This document shows, in pieces, positions 34,301-45,600 of a stretch of DNA of 64,000 nucleotides. This DNA is from Adiantum capillus-veneris (lineage: Eukaryota; Streptophyta; Polypodiopsida; Polypodiales; Pteridaceae). Each line of letters opens with the position of its first letter. Position 1 is the stretch's first letter. The translations under genes and the position numbers were made by a program. The notes below the pieces were generated by a model. That model was given only the letters and a program-made list of their open reading frames with translations. It ran no database searches and was not told the DNA's origin. The stretch lies in NCBI GenBank assembly GCA_014529385.2, contig CM043966.1, forward strand, positions 102,621,087 through 102,685,086, in the 5' to 3' direction.

Positions 34301-35101
34301 GCCACTCCGACCGGTCTGGGCCCAACTGTGAGATCCTCGATACTAGAGATGAGATTCGGTTGTGCCATGACATAGTCCACCGTGCTGGCTCCATGTCTAT
34401 GTGGGAAGCATGTAAAGCCTCTCGCAGCAGGAAATCTCTGTAGGCCGTTCAAGATGGCCAATCCATGTGCAGTGCCCATGTTTATCAGGTGTCGCCCATA
34501 CTCAGTATATTCCATATCGTGTGATAGTCTGGAAAGGCCCGTCTGTGCCACATCTATCTCTCTTAGCATCTCCTCTGAAGTATCATAAAACACTGCCTGG
34601 TGATGGGCAGTCCTAGCATTGAAGTCCCCGAGGATGATAATGTCACCGTCCCTAGAGAACTCCCATATGTCATCATCCAAAATAGAGAAAGGGGACTGTC
34701 CTTTGGGTGGTGCATACACTGATGTACTCGGGGGAAAGTAACAAATAGCTAGATAGAGGTATCTGCCTGTCTCTGCTTTCAGTCTCACCCACATGTACCT
34801 AGCCTGCTCGTCCCTGCAGGCTATATGTATCAGTGGCTGCAGATCCTCTCTAAATAACACTGCCACTCCTCCCGAGCCCCGCCCTCTGTGCTCTGAGCGT
34901 GTCTTCTGTCTGTAGGTTGTCTCTCACCTATATCCACTAATGTGAGGCATGGATTGCCCAGGGGCCTGGTGTGTCTCACAGTAGAAGATTATGTCTCTTC
35001 CAGTAAAGCTATCCTCAAAAGCACCCACATCAAGACGCATAGATCCATTGCAGTTCCAGGCAGCTACTTTGAGTGTGGTCCCATAAGTCTCGCACCGTCA
35101 T
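31391..35101 (-). pseudogene. LINE-1B ORF2: APE endonuclease, reverse transcriptase, C-terminal Cys/His domain
   Basis: The start ATG (35101-35099) overlaps the ORF1 stop. An early 1-base shift is needed to reach AAWNCNGSMRLD and FYCETHQAPG, the first endonuclease blocks. Then come IIILGDFNARTAHH, CFPHRHGASTVDYV and VAVDHAL (34866-34300). Reverse transcriptase spans about 33850-32650: KKAIDRMKTGRA, GQAGFKRGFSTLDHIL, FVDFLKAFDTVPRARL, and intact LLYADDIVLI (about 32960). A TAG lies after RARLMRRL (33197-33195). The C-terminal part has NMEKPLVSMISRLIRAK, then CNMEPETELHYACRCPVYYE after further shifts near 32030 and 31890. The enzyme would nick DNA and copy its own RNA; this copy cannot make it whole. 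Confidence 0.88.
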
Positions 35102-35994
35102 GTGGAGCGTCGCTCAAGTATTACCACTTTTCCGTCTCGGTAAAAAGCGATCTTGCCTTTTCCCTTTGCCGCTCTAATCTCCGGAATTACTTCCTGCATA
35201 TGAGCGATCTGCGAGAGGGTGAGATCGTCCCCAAGAAAGATGCCAGTCTCTTTAAGAGTTTGTCTTTTCTTCAAGAATGACTTCTTTGCTTCCATGGAGG
35301 GAAAACGGAGGATGAGTGCTCTTTCTTTTGAGGTTTCTCCACTGCCTCCACTTTTCTTTATGTTGCCCACTCTCCATGCCCTTGTGTGTGTCGGCTCATG
35401 AATCCCCATCAAGGCTGTGAGTTCTTTTACTTCTTCATCCACATTGCCTTTGTCTGTAAGACCGCAAATTCTCACATGTAAAGCGCGCACCCTTCTCCTC
35501 TGCTCCTCCTCTAGTGTCTGGTTAATGATGTTGTTGGGTGTGGATGTGGGCGTTATCTCCTTGTCTTTTCCTTTCTTGGCCACCTTGATCCATTTCTCGG
35601 CTTCGTCTGCCTTCTGTTGGGTTTTGGTAAGAACATCCACCCAAGAAGTCGTCATTTCTTTGTGCTGTTCTTCTCCCTCTTTGATGGCCCGTACTTGTTC
35701 CTTGATCGTGTTGATTTCTTCAATTACTGAGGGTTGCAGTTCGCCCTCTTCCAGTGTGTTTCTTGATCGGGCTTCGGTGAGTTCTTTCTTGAGTGACGTG
35801 ATCTCTTCCTCTTGGGTCGTCACTCGGTCTTCCAGCGTGCTTATCTTGCTCTCTTGGATCAGCACACGTCCTTCGAGAATGTTTATTGTGCCCCAGAGAT
35901 TGCGGTTCATCTTGGTGATGGTCTCCGTCATTTCCTCTTTGCATTTTTGAATGGCATCCTCTAGGGGGTCGGCTTTTTCGTTCGTCTTCCTCAT
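35098..35994 (-). CDS. LINE-1B ORF1 protein: coiled coil plus RRM-like region
   Basis: An intact 298-residue ORF. Residues 1-75 form charged heptads (KCKEEMTETITKMNRNLW, ILEGRVLIQESKISTLEDRV), predicted as a trimerising coiled coil. A lysine/glutamate linker with WVDVLTKTQQKADEAEKWI follows. Residues about 160-290 read RRVRALHVRICGLTDKGNVD, then RALILRFPSMEAKKSFLKKR, GIFLGDDLTLSQ and GKIAFYRDGKVVI. These resemble the RRM and C-terminal RNA-binding parts of L1-type ORF1 proteins. It would coat LINE RNA as a ribonucleoprotein and act as a chaperone in target-primed reverse transcription. No CCHC knuckle is present. The stop TGA overlaps the ORF2 ATG. Confidence 0.8.
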   Translation of the reverse strand: MRKTNEKADPLEDAIQKCKEEMTETITKMNRNLWGTINILEGRVLIQESKISTLEDRVTTQEEEITSLKKELTEARSRNTLEEGELQPSVIEEINTIKEQVRAIKEGEEQHKEMTTSWVDVLTKTQQKADEAEKWIKVAKKGKDKEITPTSTPNNIINQTLEEEQRRRVRALHVRICGLTDKGNVDEEVKELTALMGIHEPTHTRAWRVGNIKKSGGSGETSKERALILRFPSMEAKKSFLKKRQTLKETGIFLGDDLTLSQIAHMQEVIPEIRAAKGKGKIAFYRDGKVVILERRST

Positions 35995-36180
35995 GTTTGA
36001 TCGCCGTCCGCAAGGGGGTTAGATGCGCTTGTGCACCCACTCTAGCAACGGGCACGACACTGGATGTACGTGTGCACCCACATTGACGACGATCGCGACG
36101 AGCGGTGGAGTGCGAGGCGGTGTGGCCCGGTGCCCTCAATATGTTCAGCTCTGTGTGTGTGTGTGTGTGTGTGCACCTCG
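35995..36180 (-). other. LINE-1B 5' UTR and (GT)n
   Basis: A GC-rich, CpG-rich stretch upstream of ORF1 ending in a (GT)n run (36152-36172). It is the likely internal promoter region by position only. Confidence 0.5.
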
Positions 36181-36194
36181 AAAACAAAAGTGAA

Positions 36195-36225
36195 GGGAGG
36201 GGGGGGGGGGGAGGGGGGGGGGGGG
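36195..36225. repeat. Poly-G tract
   Basis: About 31 bases, nearly all G with one A, on the plus strand. It sits exactly between the 5' end of LINE-1B and the 3' end of LINE-1C, and could form a G-quadruplex. Confidence 0.9.
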
Positions 36226-36226
36226 T

Positions 36227-36305
36227 TAGAAATGAAATGAAATGTTATACTAAAGTCCTCAAAAGGCCATAATGACCTATGGGGCCCAAAAGTTAAAAAG
36301 TGGTG
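36227..36305 (-). mobile_element. LINE-1C: 3'-end-only LINE scrap
   Basis: About 75 bp matching the LINE-1B 3' end (GAAATGAAATG tail, 'ggccataatgacctatggg' block), minus orientation. It is extremely 5'-truncated. Confidence 0.85.
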
Positions 36306-36328
36306 GGGGTGAGGGCGGGGGCGGGGGC

Positions 36329-36950
<622 letters not shown>

Positions 36951-37655
36951 TTCTATTATCGTCCTGGGAGGTCAAATATGACCTATGGGACCAAATGAAC
37001 ATGTCACGTGGTGTGAGTGGAGTTCATAAGTGACTCTCGATGCTCAAAAATGGCTGAAATGAGCGTTGCAATAGAGAGTCCACATCGTGGTTGGGAGAGG
37101 AAGGTATGTAGGGAGATCTCATGGCTGAATATATGGGGAAAAGAGGACCTAATGTGGTCAAAAGCTGAGCACTCAAGTAGTGTGTGGTACTCACTCTCTC
37201 GCACTTGACGAGGGCATAAGGTGCAAAGTCGATGACACTCCTCGCCAGTGCCCCAACGTCCTATCTCGCAGCGTAGAGAATGGGAGCTAAGACGAATGGA
37301 GGCAATGGTGCGGATCGCACTCAACGGGATGGGCTCAAGGATGTAGGAATGGGTTCGGTTACCTCGTTCTGAGAAGAAGAGAGATTTGTAGTTTGGGGCA
37401 ACGTGTGTGGTGTAATGGCTGAAGCGAGAACCTCCGGATTTCTCCCAAGCCATGATACATTGGCGTTGTAAGAAGGCCTCATTAACTTGGGAGTCGATCG
37501 ACGCATCCTTGACCAAGTGACATGCATCCCATCTTCCAAACCATTTCTGGATATCAAGCATCCACCCCGAACTTAGTATTTTGCTCTTGCATGTCTTTTG
37601 AACCTTTTGACTTGCTTCATATGCGATTCTAGGAAGTCGATGCAAAGTGAGGAAG
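36951..37655 (-). pseudogene. LINE-2B: 5'-truncated LINE, C-terminal ORF2 intact
   Basis: Minus ORF from 37645 to 37004 (213 codons). It reads HRLPRIAYEASQKVQKTCKS, WMLDIQKWFGRWDACHLVKD, SIDSQVNEAFLQRQCIMAWE, then RCEIGRWGTGEECHRLCTLC and ESEYHTLLECSAFDHIR. The 'CTLC...E.HTL.EC' cluster is the zinc-like C-terminal motif of LINE ORF2. The 3' UTR is short, with GGTCCCATAGGTCATATTTGACC and a (TATC)n tail (36934-36950). The copy begins after the RT core, near 37655, so it is severely truncated. It is the best reference for reading the split LINE-2A. Confidence 0.85.
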
Positions 37656-38880
37656 ATTTATGGTAGCCAATAGGAAAAAAGTAAGCAAGCTTGTTATCTT
37701 CAATTCGGAATGTGAAAGCCAAAGAGGAGGGGTAGCAAGGCATGGAGAAAGCATGGTGCTACCAAGCTCATTGCACTTTTTTTAGAGTTATGAGAAGAAA
37801 GCTTGCAATTTATTGAGTTTTTTTTTTTGTGTTGAGGATGCCATCAAAGTCTCCTGTTGTTGATTTAAGTTGGTTTGCAGGTTCCCTTCAAGTTTCTTTC
37901 TAAGAAATTAGAGATTCACGTCTAGTGACAGGGTCTTCTATGACTCTTCTAAAATTATCTTTATGTGTATCCTCTTTCACAAGGTCTCTAAGGAAGGTTG
38001 GTCTTGTAACAAGTGATGAGTCAGTCTATTTCCCATCTCTTTCATATCGCAAAGCATTTGACAAAGTTATCTTAAGATTTTCTAAAGTGCAACCTACATC
38101 TATTATCTACAAGACCATCCTTAAAAGTCTACTATCACAACTCTGATCTGGTAAAAATTGATTCTCAAAAAGCACCTACTTTCTTTATAGTGATTGGTAG
38201 AGTATACAAAATATGATAGACCATGCCATTCTCTCCTTGGTATCCAATCTGAAGGTAAGGAGATTAACCATGATAAGATCCTATTGTGACATTTTAATCT
38301 CTATTGATGTTGAAGATGAGAGGAATTACGAATCTTTTACTAAAAGGTAGTGCCAAAATTCTGTCTACCTAGCAACCTTCCAAGTTTCATCATGCATATT
38401 GAACTATGTGACAAGAAAGAAACATCATAGATACCATCTTGTATAAAAGCGTTTTGCTATAGTCTGCGATTGTTTTCAATGTCTTGGTTTTATTAAGTCT
38501 GTTTTGCATTATCTTTTGGTGATCTTGTTGGGAAGTGAGCTTTTTAAAAATGTTTTGGAATCCCAATCAAGTTTTCAAATGTTAGTATGGATCTGGATTT
38601 TTTTTATACTCATTATTAGAAGCTATCAGCATGTTGATGGAATCAAAACCTGTATTTATAGGCAAAGAAGACCCTCATAAATGGATCTCAAATTACAAGT
38701 TTCCCAAGAGCTAAAGAAAAGAGACAAAAGGCTTCAAAAGAAGAGAGAGAGTTGAGAAAGAAGAAATGTAAAGCTAAGGTTGAAGACAAGCAACAGAGCA
38801 ACAAGTAGTGGAGCAGGAGGCACATATGAAAGCAAGACTATCTACTAGGCCAGGGTATGGAAGAATATGACCTGATTAGG
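37656..38880. other. Unassigned, AT-rich
   Basis: No firm coding frame. 38640-38830 is lysine/glutamate-rich in several plus frames and could be decayed gag of the gypsy element that follows. Confidence 0.3.
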
Positions 38881-41180
38881 GATCTTTAAAGCCAAAATGC
38901 TAATATCACTTTTGGCCAAATACTTGATTTGAATTCTAAGCTTAGGAAGCAATGGTCAAAGTATGTGAGTACTAGGCTCTCCTCAAAGAGCAAGATGTTG
39001 CATGTAACCATCGCTACTATTAAAGTTATTCGTCATATAGATGTGATTTTGAAGGTTCAAGCTTACATTGATGGAGATGTTGATGTATGTGTGATAACAG
39101 CATCAATTAAAAGGGAGATAGAAGTTCCTACTTTTACAAGATCTTCTATCTGCATTCACATGGCTAATCATTGGCATGCCCGCTTTCTTGTTATTTTTGA
39201 GAATAGTAGTGGTTTTGACATTATCTTGTGGAGTTTTATGTTATGAAAGCAGGAGCAAGAGATTATCCTAGGACAATCTTGGCTTATGGAAAGTGGTGCA
39301 AAGAAAGAGTGGTAGTCAAGACTGATCTCAGTTCCAAAGATGTATATGAATCTACATATGACTTTACATCATCAATCGATGAGAATATAGATGAATACAT
39401 ACTTTATGTAGATCTCTTGTGTGTAGAAGAAGATGTATGCTTGTCCAAAGCAGACGAGGGCAAGTCAAAGAACCTCCCTTTTTATTGCTTCTTCTATTCC
39501 TACTAGCTTTAATGTAAGAGATTTGTTGAGAGAAGATTTGACTTAAAGAGAGAAAGAGGAGTATATGACTATGTTTTCTTTAATCCCCAAGATTTTTTCT
39601 ATGGAATATACATGGTTACAAGGAACAAAAGGAGTTTAACACAAGACCAATCTTCAGGAGGGTGCACAATCTCATATACAAAACCTTTGTAGATTGGGAG
39701 CTAATAAAGAGAAGTCTCTGCATGAGGAGGTAACAAAGCTACTTAAATTTGACTTGTTTTTAGCTTTTAAAGCGTCTAAAGGGGTGTCTTTAGTTGCAAT
39801 TATACCAAGTTTGTATAAATTTGAAACCACTTAATGCCGCAAATAAAAGAGATTACTAACCTTTGCATTTTTAAGATGAAATTCTTAATCAAGTTGTAAG
39901 GCATGAGAGATACTTTGTTATGTATGTCTGTTCTAGATAATTTTAATGCTCTATAACTAAGTTAAATGGCATGTCTTCTAAATGCTTATGCTACTTTTTA
40001 GAGATGGATGAATGAGGGTGCTTGCTCTATATTCGGGTGATTTTATTTCTTTGGAAGACTACAACAAGAGGATAGGCAACTTAACCCTAAAAAATGCAAG
40101 TTTTTTCAATCAAGGGTGATGCTACTAGGTCATATGCTAAAGAAGGTGCCACTTGGGAAGACATTAGTGTTCTTAAGAAGAAGTTTCCCACTTTTTTTTT
40201 CAAAGACGAAAACACTTCTCCAAGGGGGGAGTAATGCCATGCCAAGGGCATACCCGGGGGGGAAGGGGTGGGGGGGGGTCACGGACCGGGTCAATAGATG
40301 GCTGGCTACCAGTGTGGGACAGGGGATTCGGTAACCAGGGGTTATATAAGGGAGGTTGGGTGGTGAATCCAGCCATGGAAGTTCCCTAGGCCTCTTAGAT
40401 ATTGACATGGAGTGAGAAAAGGTACTCTTTTCTTCTTATGAGTCCTCCCTCCAATGCATGAGATCTGGCTTCTTTTGTGAATAGATTATGGTATCTATCA
40501 ACGTTCTTTTGGGTGATGTGTTAATTTGTTATCCTCTTCAAAAGACTAGCCATAAGATTCGTGGCTTGAATTGGAGTACTGAAGCTCATTATGCTTTTGA
40601 ATGTATTAGAGAAGTCTTGTGTGGCCTTCCTTCTGTAATGACTCCTACAACTCTTGATTCTCCTTTTTATCTCTCTCTTAACATTGGCACACTAGCATTT
40701 GGTTCAACACTAAGTAGAGTAGATATTTCAAGCCAATCTTCTCTTATAGGAACTTGAAGAATGCAAGTGAACTCTCTTATTTAAAGATTGATCAATGGGC
40801 ATTGTCTTTATTTATTACTAGTTGTAAACATTGTACCTTTCTACTTTCAAAGAAGTTTTATGTTCTCACCACTTCTAATCTTATGCCTGAGGTGGTTTAA
40901 CATCTAACACCTAGCAATAGGAATCTCAACAAACAATTTAACTACAAGAATATTTTTTTTATTTATAAGGTTGATTATTGATTCCTCTGCAAAAGATGTA
41001 TGGTACATAACAGAAGACCTCTTCCTTGTTATCCGAGGCTAGACACCTTTTCCCAAGAAAAGAAATCAAATATTTTATATGCATTTATACTCCTTTTTAA
41101 TGGTGCACATAGGAGGGTTTTACAACAAACAAGCATTGAAGTCATTATTAAAGATCCAAAATGTGGTGTAATTTTTTTTT
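38881..41180 (+). pseudogene. Ty3/gypsy pol remnant (protease, RT end, RNase H)
   Basis: In plus order: a protease-like segment (38929-39506) with VQAYIDGDVDVCVITAS, where D-(T/S)-G is expected, and later KAGARDYPRTILAYGKW, corresponding to the 'G..Y..ILGRPW' block. Then comes the RT tail NPKKCKFFQSRVMLLGHMLKK (40086-40160). After a 320-bp interruption, RT connection and RNase H follow: GLNWSTEAHYAFECIREVL, FYLSLNIGTLAFGSTLSR (40560-40710), then WALSLFITSCKHCTFLLSKK in another frame. The RT catalytic centre is missing or decayed. Stops and shifts are frequent, so it is an old copy. Confidence 0.65.
40161..40480 (+). repeat. LTR-type insertion within the gypsy remnant
   Basis: Between the RT tail and RNase H lies a segment with a purine tract CCAAGGGGGGAGTAATG (about 40220), TATATAAG (40344-40351) and G-rich stretches. 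The start (KKVPLGKTLVFLRR..TKTLLQGG if translated) resembles the pol-end/PPT/LTR-start of the minus-strand gypsy remnant at 45820-45930. It is probably the 3' end of another gypsy element inserted or recombined here. Confidence 0.5.
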
Positions 41181-42109
41181 GAAAGCCTATGGTCTCAATG
41201 AGTTCGCAGTCAAAATAGATCTGAGTATTTCACTCCTTTTTTATGGCTTAAACAATCGTCAAATTTGGAATTGAACGTGTAATTGTAAAAGGTGATACCC
41301 ATCTAGTACTTTGTATTATGGCAAGTTAAAAAGGACGACTTGAAGAAATAGTTTTATGAATATTAAGAGAACGGAAAATAAATTCATTCAATTTAAACTT
41401 CTTGTGCTCAACTTCAAAAAATAAGCTGCCGAGCTTGCTCGCAGTAAACTGGACTACAAAACTTCTTAACAGAAGGCCAAAAGTCCTAGTCATATGTCAA
41501 TCCTACAGAAAGAAAGGCTAGAAGAAGGTAAAGCTAAATAAGGGAGGATGTGCTCATGTAAGGGAGAGATGACATTTTGAGAAGAGTGTCTTTCAAGGAA
41601 GAGATCAGCATCATGAAGAAGGAGGCCATCAAGGTAAAGATCAGATTATACTCAAGGTGGTAATGATAGGTTACTATTTACCCTCTCTTGCTGGAGATGC
41701 TCATTATTGGTTAAAAACTTGTCCAATCAAAGCATTGCACAACCTATTTTGTTTGGGAGAGTGCCAAAAACCATGCTCTTGGGAGTGGAATTGTCATCAT
41801 ATTGTACATACATCACTCTAACATGTGTTGCAATTAGGGTTGCAGGGATGCACACACAACTTGGAAAAGCTTCTGAAACTCAAGGCACACAATAGAGAGT
41901 GTGTTGCTTAGAAAGATAAGTCAGCTCTAGAGTGATGGGCATATATACAATGCATAGGAGAAATTACCTCACTCTTAGTGAGGAAAAAAACATCCCAACG
42001 GTCCTAAGTGTGTTCACACACATCACTACCACATATATGAGAAACAAATCCCCTTGGGAGTGAGGCGATTATCGAGAGATTGCACATAGTGTATCGAGAA
42101 GTGCCATGC
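41181..42109. other. Unassigned; possible LTR of copia remnant
   Basis: No coding frame. It contains a perfect 7-bp hairpin CCTCACT-CTT-AGTGAGG (41967-41983). By position it could hold the 3' LTR of the minus-strand copia remnant to its right, but no partner LTR was found. Confidence 0.3.
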
Positions 42110-43640
42110 CCTAGGAAAATGATCAATCTACAAAGGGAAGCAAGCCCAAAGCTTTGCGGAAAGCTTCAAACTTCTCGCAAGGCAATGCCTTTGTGAAAAA
42201 ATCTACAAGGTTGTTCTATGTTGACACATAGGCTAAGTTGATCTCTCTTGACAGTCTCTCCCTGACATAGTGATAATGCACCTCAATGTGATTTGTGAAA
42301 GATGAAAAATTGGGTTCTTGACAACTGAGAATGAGCTCTGACTATTGACAAGGTAGATGATGTTGGCAATGTCTTGTCCAACACCCAAATCAACCATAAG
42401 GTATTTGAGCCATACAAACTCAACTGTAGCTATGAAGACTGCCCTGTACTCAGCTTACAACTAGAGGTGGCCACATTAGGTTACTCCTTGCTCAACTATG
42501 ATATGTATGAATTGACAAGCATGAAACAAAAACCGCGTGGGGAAAATTGTGTGTCATAACAACTAGCCCAATTTGAGTATGGAAAAGCATGCAAATTTGG
42601 CAACAACGGTCCCCCCATGATAAAAAAACCTAAGATGTAAAGTGCCACTCAAGTAGTGAAAGATTCTTTTAACATCCTGCCAATGTTTAGACTTGGGTAT
42701 GCATAAATCTGCTAACCTCTAAGACTAAAAATTCAATATATGGCCTTGTATTTCATACATAAATAAGGCATCCAATAGCAATCTAGTAAAGAAAGACTTC
42801 AGCAAGATCTCCAGCATCATGAAGACTCAATTTCAAACTTGTTTCCATTGGAGTAGTGATAGGTTTGCAATCCTCTAGTAATGTTTCTATTTATCTTGCT
42901 TGACACAAAGCAATACCTCCATCACATTGCTTAAATTGTATGCCAACTAATGATGCAACTTGTTTCCATTGGAGTAGCAATAGGTTTGCAATCCTCTAGT
43001 AATGTTTCTATCTATCTTGCTTGACACAAAGCAATACCTCCATCACATTGCTTAAAGTGTATGCCCAACTAATGATGCAAAAGCCCTAAGTCTTTTATCT
43101 TGAAAGTGGTATTCACTTTAGCTTTGAATTTAGCTATGTATATCTCATTGGGACTGATAATTAGCAGATCATCTACATACAAAACGAGGATGAGAAATAC
43201 ATCACCCTTACATTTGACATACAAAGTGCTCTCAATTGGACTATTACAAAATCCTTGCTTAACCAAATGAACGTCATCTTTCTCATACCCAATGAGTGTC
43301 ATCTTTCTCATATCAAGCACAGAGAAAGATTTTTTACACTTGCAAACTTTATTTTCTTGTCCTTTCTTGACAAAATTGCAAGGTTGTGCTACATACACTT
43401 CCTCAAATATGTCACCATTCAAGAAAGAAATAACAATGTCTAGTTGATGTACATTCCATCCAAAATGAACTGGGCCAATGCACATAGAAATTGAATAGTA
43501 TTCATACAACATGTGGGAGAAAAAGTCTCTTCATAGTCAATGCCTTCTTGTTGTGCATAACATTTTGCAACGAGTCTAGCCATACCTCGATGGTCGACCC
43601 AAAATCTTACTCTTGCTCCTTGTTTTAAAGGAAAATCCCC
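42110..43640 (-). pseudogene. Ty1/copia pol remnant (RT and RNase H)
   Basis: Minus, from high to low coordinate: ARLVAKCYAQQEGIDYEETF (about 43600-43540), NVHQLDIVISFLNGDIFEEV, SPIESTLYVKCKGDVFLILV, LYVDDLLII (the YVDD catalytic box, about 43160), then RNase H end NHIEVHYHYVRERLSREINL (about 42300) and FFTKALPCEKFEAFRKALG (about 42215-42130). Frames are broken between these blocks, and a 120-bp tandem duplication lies at 42838-43079. Protease and integrase were not found to the right. Confidence 0.85.
42838..43079. repeat. Tandem duplication, two units of about 121 bp
   Basis: Units 42838-42957 and 42958-43079 are nearly identical (about five differences by eye). They lie inside the copia remnant, between the RT and RNase H blocks. 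Confidence 0.92.
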
Positions 43641-44980
43641 CTCTTGGCCTTACTCCACCCTTGGCAGAGTTCGCAAGAAAAAATTGAACCCCCAAAATAA
43701 GAAGAAGCCCTCTTTTTTCAAGACGCTGGCTCCTTTTCTTCTGTTTCGAACCTTTTTTTCAACTTTCTAAAAAAAGACCCAGCAGTAGCGTTGGCGCTAG
43801 TGCTCTTTTGAGATCTCACTCAAACTTCTCCTTTTTTTTTCCCTTTAGCTTTGAAGCTCACTCCTTTTCTATTTTCATCTCCAGCCAACCTTTGTCCTTT
43901 ACATTTATGAAAAATAACAAAGGGAACTCAAGCATTTGATTCCCACACCGTTGGTGGTCGCATACTCTCCTATTTTTTGAATAAATTCTTCGATCATGCC
44001 TCATTGGGGCCCCACTTTGCCAATGCCAAAATCCCAATGCTCCTCCAACATCCAACATCATATTGACCTCAGACAACACGTCCAATGACAAGGAAAACCA
44101 TCCGACCCCTTTCTATTGTGGTTGCATGCTGACTTGAACGGGCGTATCTCAATGCCCATGACTTCGATCAAGAAGCCATAAATTTAATCTAACTTACACA
44201 TTGCATGCAACCTTCAAGAACCTTGGTGAGCTAAAAAAATCCCTATTGGAACACCTATCAATGCGGTCAAGTTGGCACACACCCCGACCCCTGGAAAATC
44301 TTCCACAGGCCGTAACTTGCTCATTCGAGACCCGATTGACAACTCGGAGAGACCGGCATGCTCCACAACTTGAGCTCTTCTGCCCTATCCACTACTTTTG
44401 CTTGGTCCACCTGTCCCCACTTGCCCTATCCATCAAGAATTTGTAAAGCCTTCAAAATTTGGACTGCCATAACTTTCCCACTGTAGCTTGATTTAAGGAG
44501 CCATCTAGACCGGCTTCTAGAGCACCTTGGGCACTACATTCTAGGCCATATTTCCCGCACTTTGGACACTTTGACTTGCCATCACAATTGGCCCATCTTG
44601 GAGTCTTCCAGGACTAAAAAATTGCATCACCCATACATTCCTACTGACACCTGCTTGCGCAGGGCCTTCATACCTGCTTTAGCTCTCCACCTTGCACTTT
44701 TCTGCAGCCTTAGCACTGCATATCACACTTCATAGCTCCGATCAACTTTGGTTGCACCAACGTACACATAGTACACTCACAAGTGAGATCAAAGCCGATG
44801 GTTTCCCCATTCCATTTTGCATGTGCACGGTCTTCATGGAAAACTAAGGTTTGGAAAGATTATCTGCATCAAATTGACAATTGACAGTAGACTATGTAGG
44901 AGGTGAAGCTAAACTTGGAGTACAGTAGTCTTGTGTAGAGAAGTTTTGAGTAGAAATAGAGAGAGCGAGCCCAAAGAAGG
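43641..44980. other. Unassigned
   Basis: Pyrimidine-rich on plus at 43640-43860. No conserved protein blocks on either strand. It may be LTR or leader sequence of an old element. Confidence 0.3.
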
Positions 44981-45118
<138 letters not shown>

Positions 45119-45120
45119 AG

Positions 45121-45171
45121 AATGACATCTAATGTGTCTTTGTGGTCACACATGACACATTAGATGTCATT
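45121..45171. repeat. Perfect 18-bp inverted repeat with 15-nt loop
   Basis: Arms 45121-45138 and 45154-45171 (AATGACATCTAATGTGTC and its exact complement). It abuts the compound microsatellite. No terminator-type T-run follows on plus. Confidence 0.95.
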
Positions 45172-45600
45172 GTTTCAGATGTACAAGGCAATAGTGGAGA
45201 TGTATGCCTGATGCAGAGAAAGCTTTGATACATATTAGAGGGGTGGCTTCATATATCAGTGACAATGATATCATGTTAACCTCTAGTGTTCCTCTTTCTT
45301 TTATGTCTGATAGAGATGACACTTGCTTCCAATGGTTGCTACATGAGTATGCAATGCTCCACATCACATTATGTCGTGAGTGGTTTAACACTTTTGCTAG
45401 TGGGAGCTTGGTTGCGTATATCTAGCTGGTAGATCAACATATGACATAGAGGATGCATGAGATGTATGCTTGTCATTGCCCAGTGGTGCATCTTATATGC
45501 TATTCCATGTGTGTTATGTTGCTAAGATTGTGTAGGGCTTGATCCCAATGAGATGCTTGAGAGATAGTGGTTGTCATGTACTGCTTCAAGAGAAATTTTT
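45172..45600. other. Unassigned
   Basis: A 73-codon plus ORF (45204-45425) lacks recognisable family motifs. The rest has no frame. Confidence 0.3.

Larger units (their letters stand above)
31180..36180 (-). mobile_element. LINE-1B: nearly full-length two-ORF LINE
   Basis: This is the most complete copy of its family: about 5.0 kb on minus, with a GC-rich 5' UTR (36180-35995), ORF1 (35994-35098), ORF2 (35101-31391), and a 3' UTR ending in a short GAAAT-type tail at 31180 (read on minus as ACATTTCATTT). ORF1 and ORF2 overlap as ATGA. ORF2 has one in-frame stop and several frameshifts, so the copy is inactive but young in appearance. Target-site duplications were not identified because both ends lie in low-complexity sequence. 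Confidence 0.88.

Noticed and set aside
35417-35950. 177-codon plus-strand ORF
   Set aside because: It is antisense to the LINE-1B ORF1 coiled coil; serine-rich shadow of the E/K-rich heptads.
31391-35994. A host DNase/reverse transcriptase operon or defence system
   Set aside because: Domain order ORF1, APE endonuclease, RT, Cys/His end and tail are those of a LINE.
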